In this document: in pieces, positions 1-4,675 of the stretch
Layout: each line of letters opens with the position of its first letter
How positions within the stretch are numbered: position 1 is the stretch's first letter
Assembly (NCBI GenBank): GCA_002310235.1
Contig: DBYO01000036.1
Coordinates: forward strand, 5,102-46,854
Direction: 5' to 3'
Length of the DNA: 41,753 nt
From: Bacteroidales bacterium UBA1184
Lineage (GTDB): Bacteria > Bacteroidota > Bacteroidia > Bacteroidales > ML635J-15
Made by a program: the position numbers and the translations under genes
Notes under the pieces: model-generated
Databases searched by the model: none
What the model saw: the letters and a program-made list of their open reading frames with translations, nothing else
Told to the model about the DNA's origin: nothing

Positions 1-21
1 GAAAAAATCATTTTTTCGGTT

Positions 22-530
22 ACCCCGTAGGGGTTTCATTATTGAATTTCATGGAAAATGTACCTATCGTCATATTCAATTCCAAATTCCCTTAGAAGGT
101 TTTCATATTCATCTCTAAATTTTTTAGTTTTGTGATGTTCTTCCTGGTTTTCAATATAATTAGCAACATTTGAAATCTGTTGTTTATTGTATGTGAAAGC
201 ACCATATCCCGATTGCCATGAGAATTTCCCTGGCACCAGCCTTCTTTCATTAATCCATAGCGAAGAACTTCGTTTCACATCGGCCATAAGGTCGGAAATA
301 GCTTGGGTCGGTGACATGCTGACAAGGATATGGATATGGTCTGAAACTCCGCCAATTGCCAGCAGTTTGTGACCTTTGTTGCTAATTGTTCCTGTAATAT
401 ATTTGTACAAATCATCCTTCCATGCTTGCTTGATTAGTCCCATGCGATTCTGTACCGCAAAAACGAAATGAACATAAATCTGACAATATGTATTAGCCAT
501 TTGATTGTTATGTGAAACCCCTACGGGGTT
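22..530 (-). mobile_element. IS200-like / REP-RAYT unit bounded by inverted palindromes
   Basis: A single tyrosine-transposase gene is framed by two copies of one short palindrome. The left copy (22-34) has CCCC and GGGG arms around GTA, and the right copy (516-530) has AACCCC and GGGGTT arms around TAC. The longer shared block (about TGAAACCCCTACGGGGT) lies in opposite orientation at the two ends, 4 bp beyond the stop codon on one side and 15 bp before the start codon on the other. Classical IS200 ends are hairpins read on the same strand. An inverted pair instead resembles the REP/inverse-REP arrangement around RAYT genes. No target duplication can be identified because the left flank is cut by the window edge. 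The outer limits are those of the palindromes, not proven transposon ends. Confidence 0.6.
39..500 (-). CDS. IS200/IS605-type (RAYT-like) Y1 tyrosine transposase
   Basis: This 153-residue protein has the size and motif order of single-domain HUH/Y1 transposases, which cut and rejoin single-stranded DNA at hairpins. The HUH pair is seen as H55-I56-H57 (DHIHILVSM). The likely nucleophilic tyrosine is Y115 in the C-terminal helix (NVANYIENQEEHH), with the Q and HH that often follow it. All key residues are present and the frame is intact, so the protein could be active. No accessory tnpB gene is present within the window. The start at 498-500 gives the usual short N-terminal strand (TYCQIYVHFVFAV). 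Flanking palindromes favour a RAYT-like role over a simple IS200, but the two families are close and I cannot separate them by eye. Confidence 0.88.
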   Translation of the reverse strand: MANTYCQIYVHFVFAVQNRMGLIKQAWKDDLYKYITGTISNKGHKLLAIGGVSDHIHILVSMSPTQAISDLMADVKRSSSLWINERRLVPGKFSWQSGYGAFTYNKQQISNVANYIENQEEHHKTKKFRDEYENLLREFGIEYDDRYIFHEIQ

Positions 531-561
531 GGTTTACTATTGTTTGTTTTTTATTGATATG

Positions 562-579
562 CAACCTCTAACGAGGTTG
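562..579. repeat. Second palindrome class beside the transposase
   Basis: CAACCTC and GAGGTTG arms surround the loop TAAC. It lies 31 bp outside the right transposase palindrome and has the same design (7-bp arms, pyrimidine-rich 5' arm) but a different sequence, so it may be a related REP-like element. No T-run follows it, so it is not an obvious terminator. Confidence 0.55.
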
Positions 580-604
580 GGATTCCATTTTTTTGAACGG
601 TTTA

Positions 605-632
605 TAAAAATGCCCACCATTTGCGGTGGGCA
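605..632 (-). terminator. Rho-independent terminator of the agmatinase-DHS operon
   Basis: GCCCACC (612-618) pairs with GGTGGGC (625-631). Read on the minus strand the hairpin is followed by TTTTTATA, placing a standard terminator about 25 bp after the stop codon of the DHS-family gene. Confidence 0.8.
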
Positions 633-656
633 TTTTATATTGGTTTTTAGGTAATA

Positions 657-1637
657 TTACCAACCTAAAACATAGCTGAACAACAACGGTGCTACGATGG
701 TTGCGTCCGATTCGATGATGAAACGTGGAGTGTCCTTCGAGAGTTTACCCCAGGTAATCTTTTCGTTCGGAACTGCGCCCGAGTACGAGCCGTACGATGT
801 TGTGCAGTCGCTAATCTGGCAGAAGTAAGCCCACAACGGAGTGCCGTGCCATTCGAGGTCCTGTTCCATCATAGGAACTACGCAAATTGGGAAGTCGCCT
901 GCTGTACCGCCACCAATCTGGAAGAAGCCAACGCCCTTGCCGCCGCTGTTCTTCTTATACCATTCGGTGAGGAATATCATGGTTTCGATACCGTTCTTAA
1001 TCATCGAGATCGACGGATCGAATTCGCCGCGGATGCAGTGTGCGGTGTAGATGTTTGCTGTTGTGCAGTCTTCCCATGCCGGAACGATGATAGGAATATT
1101 CTTTTCGCAAGCTGCGAGAACCCAGCTGTCCTTCGGGTCGATTTCGTAGTACTGTTCGAGAACGCCGCTGCGGAGAAGTCTGTAGATAACTTCCCATGCG
1201 AAAAGTCTTTCGCCCTTAGCCTTCATGTCCTTCCAAATATCTACAAGATGGTGTTCGAGACGACGGAATGCTTCCTCTTCGGGAATGCAGGTGTCGGTAA
1301 CACGGTTGTAGTGGTTGTTGAGAAGTTCGTGTTCCTGTTCCGGAGTGAGGTCGCGGTAGTTGGGAACGCGGTAGTAGTGGTTGTGAGCCACGAGGTTCAT
1401 GATGTCCTCTTCGAGGTTGTTTGCCGAGCAGCATACGATGCTGATCTTGTCCTGACGGATCATTTCGGCGAGCGAAAGTCCAATTTCGGCGGTACTCATA
1501 GCACCAGCCATTGCAAGCATCATTTTGCCGCCTGCCTTGATGTGTTCGTCGTATGCCTTTGCTGCGTCAACGATAACTGCCGAGTTGAAATGACGGTAGT
1601 GGTGTGTGATGAATTGTGAAATAGGTCCTTTTTCCAT
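657..1637 (-). CDS. Deoxyhypusine synthase family protein (bacterial DHS-like)
   Basis: The 326-residue protein matches the deoxyhypusine/homospermidine synthase family, which transfers the aminobutyl group of spermidine or putrescine through an enzyme-imine lysine in an NAD-dependent reaction. The active-site segment is recognisable as KITWGKLSKD, with K298 at the place of the catalytic lysine of eukaryotic DHS (SWGK motif). Glycine-rich and acidic segments expected for the NAD/polyamine pocket are present (FFQIGGGTAGDFP, about 238-250; PAWEDCTTANIYT, about 186-198). Bacteria lack eIF5A, so hypusine formation is not expected; bacterial relatives may make homospermidine or modify another target. 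It starts 13 bp after the agmatinase stop codon, so the two are probably co-transcribed and the substrate is probably a polyamine (inference). Confidence 0.85.
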   Translation of the reverse strand: MEKGPISQFITHHYRHFNSAVIVDAAKAYDEHIKAGGKMMLAMAGAMSTAEIGLSLAEMIRQDKISIVCCSANNLEEDIMNLVAHNHYYRVPNYRDLTPEQEHELLNNHYNRVTDTCIPEEEAFRRLEHHLVDIWKDMKAKGERLFAWEVIYRLLRSGVLEQYYEIDPKDSWVLAACEKNIPIIVPAWEDCTTANIYTAHCIRGEFDPSISMIKNGIETMIFLTEWYKKNSGGKGVGFFQIGGGTAGDFPICVVPMMEQDLEWHGTPLWAYFCQISDCTTSYGSYSGAVPNEKITWGKLSKDTPRFIIESDATIVAPLLFSYVLGW

Positions 1638-1650
1638 TTCTTTTGTGTTT

Positions 1651-2502
1651 TTAAAGTTCGAATATGTAAGTTAAAATCTTGAAATACAGTTTTGCTGCAA
1701 GGAAATCAGATGACTTGTCGGCTGGATTCGGGGCAAGTTCAACGATGTCGAAACCGACGATTTTTTTCTGCTTTGCCAATTTTTTGAGCAGTTTGAGCGT
1801 TGGATACCAAGTCATTCCGCCCGGTTCGGGTGTGCCGGTAGATGGCAGTACCGACGGGTCGAAGTAGTCGAGGTCGATGGAGAGGTAAACATTGTCGGTA
1901 AGTTTGTCGATTACTTCCTGCTGCCAGTCGTCGGTACGCTCGGCAATGTCCTCGGCGCGGAAAACATTTTCGCGCTTCGAGTATTGCTTTTCCGAAATAT
2001 CCATGCTGCGGATACCAACCTGAATCAAATTGGTATGCTTCGATGCCCAGTGCATTGCACAGGCGTGGCTGAATGGAGTGCCTTCGTATTCGCTACGAAG
2101 GTCGGAATGTGCATCAAGGTGCAGCACGCTCAGGTTGTCGAAATGCTCTACGGTTGACATTATTGCGCCGATCGACACCGAATGTTCTCCGCCAATCATG
2201 GTAAACAGCTTGCCGTCCTCGTAGAACTTGTCGGCTTTGGCTTTCACCTGCATTGCCATTTGTTCGGGGTCCTTGTCGCAGTCCATGATGTCGTCGAGCC
2301 ACACGCCGCGCTTATAGACTTCGGTATCCGATTCGAGGTCGTATATTTCCATATTTTCCGATGCTTCGAGGAAAGCTTCGGGACCTTGGTCGGCACCTTT
2401 CACCCAAGTGGATGTCTCGTCGTAAGGCACTGGTAGTACCACTACTTTGGCGTTTTCGTAGCCTGCATATTCTTCTGGAATTCCTGCGTAAGTTCTTTCC
2501 AT
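1651..2502 (-). CDS. speB: Agmatinase / arginase-family ureohydrolase
   Basis: A 283-residue binuclear manganese ureohydrolase. Metal ligands are visible in order: the His of IGGEHSVSIG, DAHSDLR (DAHxD), SIDLDYFDP (DxD), and a late Glu in GFDIVELAP. The family hydrolyses agmatine to putrescine and urea, or arginine to ornithine and urea. Agmatinase is preferred because of the family branch (a SpeB-like N-terminus beginning METYAGIP-like, here MERTYAGIP) and the polyamine-type gene that follows 13 bp downstream. The frame stays open to 2628, but the extra 42 residues are lysine/isoleucine-rich and run through the promoter, so ATG 2502 is chosen. No Shine-Dalgarno site is visible, as is usual in this phylum. 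Confidence 0.87.
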   Translation of the reverse strand: MERTYAGIPEEYAGYENAKVVVLPVPYDETSTWVKGADQGPEAFLEASENMEIYDLESDTEVYKRGVWLDDIMDCDKDPEQMAMQVKAKADKFYEDGKLFTMIGGEHSVSIGAIMSTVEHFDNLSVLHLDAHSDLRSEYEGTPFSHACAMHWASKHTNLIQVGIRSMDISEKQYSKRENVFRAEDIAERTDDWQQEVIDKLTDNVYLSIDLDYFDPSVLPSTGTPEPGGMTWYPTLKLLKKLAKQKKIVGFDIVELAPNPADKSSDFLAAKLYFKILTYIFEL

Positions 2503-2522
2503 TGCAAATTCAATTATTTTCG

Positions 2523-2530
2523 CAAAAGTA
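2523..2530 (-). promoter_or_regulatory. -7 element (TACTTTTG) for the agmatinase operon
   Basis: On the minus strand TACTTTTG fits the Bacteroidetes -7 consensus TAnnTTTG and lies 20 bp before the chosen agmatinase start. A matching TTG/TTTG at the right distance upstream is not seen, so this is a weaker call. Confidence 0.4.
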
Positions 2531-2751
2531 TGCTTTATTATTGAAATGTGGAATGTTTTTTTGATTATTGTTATTTTTCCATATCCCTTCGCTACTAAAA
2601 TCGTGTTAAGGACTATATAGCGTGGCAAGGAGAAAGGCAGAAACCCTCAACGAAGTAAATTTTTAGCTCCTAAGGGCATTTCATAAAAAATTGACTTTTT
2701 TTGTTCATATCAAATATATCTTTTAAAATTGCAGCGTAAAGCAGAAAAAAG

Positions 2752-2892
2752 ATGAGAACAGAAACCACAACAAAAACCAATGGCTCTCTTTGTGCAAAAC
2801 GGCGTAGCGCAGAGAAAGTTAGCGATATGCCAGCGGATTGCGTTACCGTAGAGACTTTTATGGAAGCTTTGCGTGCAGAAATTGAAAGATGA
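2752..2892 (+). CDS. Small ORF (46 aa), possible antitoxin-like or regulator fragment
   Basis: An ATG-started frame of 46 codons ends in TGA 55 bp before the antitoxin gene. The product is rich in Thr and Lys at its start, and its C-terminal half (DCVTVETFMEALRAEIER) looks like a short amphipathic helical segment of the sort I associate with small antitoxin-like proteins encoded beside toxin genes in Bacteroidales. I cannot assign a family with confidence. Its position directly upstream of a toxin-antitoxin-like pair argues that it may be a remnant or third component. No clear promoter lies upstream. It could also be chance. Confidence 0.4.
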   Translation: MRTETTTKTNGSLCAKRRSAEKVSDMPADCVTVETFMEALRAEIER

Positions 2893-2896
2893 AAAT

Positions 2897-2927
2897 TTTG
2901 TGGTATTGATGGAAAATATTACATTTG
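2897..2927 (+). promoter_or_regulatory. Bacteroidetes-type promoter of the antitoxin-PIN pair
   Basis: TTTG (2897-2900) is followed after 19 bp by TACATTTG (2920-2927), a near-ideal -33/-7 pair. Transcription would begin near 2933, about 15 bp before the antitoxin ATG. Confidence 0.7.
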
Positions 2928-2947
2928 CATCGTAAAAACAAAGGATT

Positions 2948-3163
2948 ATGACAACAATAGCAACAACACGAGCAGGAAAGATTGAGAACATCACCTCAAT
3001 GCTAAACAGGCTTCCTCAGAAGGATTTGGACGAACTGGAGAAGCAATTGCGTGCGCTTATGCTTATGTTGGACGCCAAACACCTCGACGAGTCGGTGCAA
3101 AAGAACGACATAACAATGGACGAAATTGTTGAGGAAGTAAAAAAAGTAAGATATGGGAATTAG
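2948..3163 (+). CDS. Antitoxin-like protein of a PIN toxin pair
   Basis: A 71-residue, highly charged, mostly helical protein with a Leu-rich central helix (NRLPQKDLDELEKQLRALML) and an acidic C-terminal tail ending in VRYGN. No enzymatic motif is visible. It overlaps the start of the PIN reading frame by 11 bp (3153-3163), the typical arrangement of an antitoxin translationally coupled to its toxin. The promoter immediately upstream is intact. I infer that it neutralised the PIN nuclease, probably through the C-terminal tail, and may autoregulate. The toxin gene is now broken (next entry), so this antitoxin may be an orphan or may act on a related toxin elsewhere. Confidence 0.7.
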   Translation: MTTIATTRAGKIENITSMLNRLPQKDLDELEKQLRALMLMLDAKHLDESVQKNDITMDEIVEEVKKVRYGN

Positions 3164-3568
3164 AGTTGTCCTTGACTCAAATATCTGGATTTCATATATC
3201 ATATAGGGGAAAATGACGGATATTGTCGCTATGGCAACAGTTGGCAATGTGGAATTTGTGCGATGTGAGGAACTGACAACAGAAATTTCCGAAGTGCTTG
3301 CCAGACCGAAGTTTGAAAATACCTTAAAGAACCGTTATCGTCATATATTGCATTGTACGAGAAAATAACAACGCCGATAGAAATCTCTAGCATATTCTCT
3401 GGTTGTCGCGACCCGAAAGACAATTTTCTTTTCGACCTTGCGTATCAGTCAAAAGCGAAATATCTGGTGTCTGGCGACAATGATATTGTTGAAACGCCTG
3501 TTGTTTCTCCTCTTGAGTTTGTTTCTCTTGCAAGGTTTAGGGAGATTTATATCCAGAGACTCAATTAA
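3153..3568 (+). pseudogene. Broken PIN-domain ribonuclease toxin
   Basis: The frame opens with MGIRVVLDSNIWISYII, the typical first strand and helix of PIN-family toxins (D8 is the first metal ligand), then meets TAG at 3204. The same frame continues with recognisable family sequence, including an EISEVLARPKFEN segment, until about 3345. There a frameshift moves the homology into another frame, which supplies CRDPKDNFLFDLA, YLVSGDNDI and the usual C-terminal PLEFV segment before the stop at 3568. All four expected acidic positions can still be recognised across the pieces, so decay looks recent. Intact PIN toxins destroy RNA and are held by the neighbouring antitoxin. Sequencing error could explain one lesion but hardly both. 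Confidence 0.85.
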
Positions 3569-3584
3569 AATCCAAATTTGTACT

Positions 3585-3618
3585 CCAAAAAACAAAAAAG
3601 GACGGTATTCAACCGTCC
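3585..3618 (-). terminator. Rho-independent terminator of the DUF805 gene
   Basis: GGACGGT and ACCGTCC (3600-3618) form a 7-bp stem with a short loop. On the minus strand a run of T follows, about 60 bp past the DUF805 stop codon. Confidence 0.7.
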
Positions 3619-3671
3619 CATAATTGTTATCTGTTTCATCTAGCGAGTGCAAAGCATTGCCCGCTACAATA

Positions 3672-3692
3672 TCCATTGTCAATTGTTCATTC
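3672..3692. repeat. Degenerate heptamer repeat overlapping a stop codon
   Basis: Three 7-bp units (TCCATTG, TCAATTG, TTCATTC) run in register. The middle unit begins with the DUF805 stop codon (complement TCA at 3679-3681). The same unit type (TCCATTA and relatives) overlaps the purM stop codon at 14072-14092. Confidence 0.55.
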
Positions 3693-4215
3693 CTTCTCCC
3701 ACTTCCTTCGGATTCGGACCGTACTGGTTTTCGCCCTTCTGACCGTCGATGCAACCGAGAACGATGTAAAGGACTGTAAGCGCAATGTTGACAACAAATA
3801 CTGCTATGCCAGTTCCGACCGCAATGGCAAGCGAAAACATATTGAAGTAAAATATGCACATCAGCAGCGTTGGTACAAGCAGCAGCAAAATCCAAGTGCC
3901 TTTCCGTCCAATGTCGTGCAGGCGGCGGACAACCACGGCAAGTGTCGGCAGAAGAGATGCCATTCCATACGCTAGTATTATGCAAAAGATAATCGAAACG
4001 GCATCCGAACCATTGAACATCTGACCTTCTCTAATCATTTTGAACGGATTGCCATCGGGCGAGTTTAGAGCCTCGACCACTTGTGCAATATTCAATGCAA
4101 TAGTCAGAATTGTGCTTATTATCGTACTGAACAATAAGAACATCCAGTATTCCTTTCTTCTTGCCCTGCCCTTAAAGTCGGCATAGTGCTTCCAACATTT
4201 CAAAAAGTACTTCAT
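3679..4215 (-). CDS. DUF805 family inner-membrane protein
   Basis: A 178-residue membrane protein with the DUF805 signature set: an N-terminal FKGRARRKEYWMFLLF (about residues 14-29), the central RRLHDIGRKGTW (about 97-108), and the C-terminal DGQKGENQYGPNP (about 156-168). Four hydrophobic segments are visible (about 25-45, 73-95, 108-127 and 130-153). The molecular function of the family is not established; it is widespread in bacterial inner membranes. It is transcribed alone or after the 74-residue membrane protein gene, with a terminator close behind. The upstream spacer (4216-4329) is filled with short repeats rather than a clear promoter. Confidence 0.85.
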   Translation of the reverse strand: MKYFLKCWKHYADFKGRARRKEYWMFLLFSTIISTILTIALNIAQVVEALNSPDGNPFKMIREGQMFNGSDAVSIIFCIILAYGMASLLPTLAVVVRRLHDIGRKGTWILLLLVPTLLMCIFYFNMFSLAIAVGTGIAVFVVNIALTVLYIVLGCIDGQKGENQYGPNPKEVGEGMNN

Positions 4216-4222
4216 ATAATTT

Positions 4223-4245
4223 AAGTTTAAAAGTTTCTAGGTTTC
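4223..4245. repeat. Octamer-type repeat, exact 23-bp match to the prfA-purM spacer
   Basis: The 23 bp here are identical to 13969-13991, and in both places lie just before the start of a minus-strand gene (DUF805 and prfA). They are three units of about 8 bp of the form AAGTTTNN. See the array at 13961-14092. Confidence 0.65.
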
Positions 4246-4255
4246 AAGTTTCAAT

Positions 4256-4318
4256 GGCTTCGCCGTTTAACTTCGTTGAGGGCTTCGCCGTTCTGTTGAG
4301 ACGCAAAATTTTGCGTCT
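4256..4318. repeat. Direct repeat plus perfect 20-bp palindrome
   Basis: GGCTTCGCCGTT occurs at 4256-4267 and again at 4281-4292, and each copy is followed by GTTGAG. The second copy runs into the perfect palindrome AGACGCAAAATTTTGCGTCT (4299-4318). From memory, palindromes of this type are common in Bacteroidetes spacers. No T-run follows, so it is not an obvious terminator. Confidence 0.6.
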
Positions 4319-4329
4319 GTACAAAATTG

Positions 4330-4554
4330 CTATTGTTCTTTGTTTTCTTTATTCTTTTGTTTTTGGCTGATAGCAAGTGTTACGGCAAGTCCGAGAGATA
4401 TTACAAACGACATTATTAACGACATAACAACATCGCCTTTAAGTTGTTCGATAGTATAAATACCATTCTCGAAATGGATTAAAATATAGCCATATCCAAA
4501 AAATGGGAACAAAATAATCCACAAAATAATGAAATACAAAAATTTCTTTGCCAT
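4330..4554 (-). CDS. Small membrane protein (74 aa), function unknown
   Basis: Two hydrophobic helices (about residues 5-25 and 42-63) are separated by a short polar loop (HFENGIYTIEQLKGD), and the protein ends in a charged tail (QKQKNKENKEQ) expected in the cytoplasm. I recognise no family. The start at ATG 4554 follows a strong Bacteroidetes promoter by about 28 bp, which is the best evidence that the gene is real. The downstream neighbour on the same strand is the DUF805 membrane protein, 114 bp away, so a two-gene transcript is possible. Confidence 0.7.
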   Translation of the reverse strand: MAKKFLYFIILWIILFPFFGYGYILIHFENGIYTIEQLKGDVVMSLIMSFVISLGLAVTLAISQKQKNKENKEQ

Positions 4555-4582
4555 AAGATTCTATTTTTAGTTAATAATTCGA

Positions 4583-4612
4583 CAAATATACAATGTTTTT
4601 TCAAAAATTCAA
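4583..4612 (-). promoter_or_regulatory. Bacteroidetes-type promoter of the 74-aa membrane protein gene
   Basis: On the minus strand TTG (4610-4612) is followed after 19 bp by TATATTTG (4583-4590), an excellent -33/-7 pair. Confidence 0.7.
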
Positions 4613-4616
4613 TCCG

Positions 4617-4675
4617 AAATCGTAAATCGTTAGCCTGTCAGCCTTCAAGCCTTTTCGCCTTTCTACTCCTTCACC
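4617..4675. repeat. Composite array: AAATCGT heptamers then NNNNAGCC-type octamers
   Basis: Two exact AAATCGT units (4617-4630) run into about six 8-bp units (4628-4675), the first three ending in AGCC. The array passes through the stop codon of the T9SS protein gene (4663-4665), so its last unit and a half encode the protein's C-terminal residues. Confidence 0.6.

Noticed and set aside
562..579. Terminator
   Set aside because: There is a short stem and no T-run on either strand. The true terminator for the DHS operon is at 605-632.
846..1619. Long plus-strand frame (257 codons) opposite the DHS-family gene
   Set aside because: The translation is rich in Cys, Val and Phe with no family pattern. 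It is the mirror frame of a strongly biased real gene.
2503..2628. Upstream extension of the agmatinase frame
   Set aside because: The added residues are atypical and the extension includes the -7 promoter element. Family length fits the ATG at 2502.
3204..3206. Possible recoded amber codon (readthrough or pyrrolysine) in the PIN gene
   Set aside because: A second lesion, a frameshift near 3345, also breaks the gene, so simple decay explains both better than recoding.
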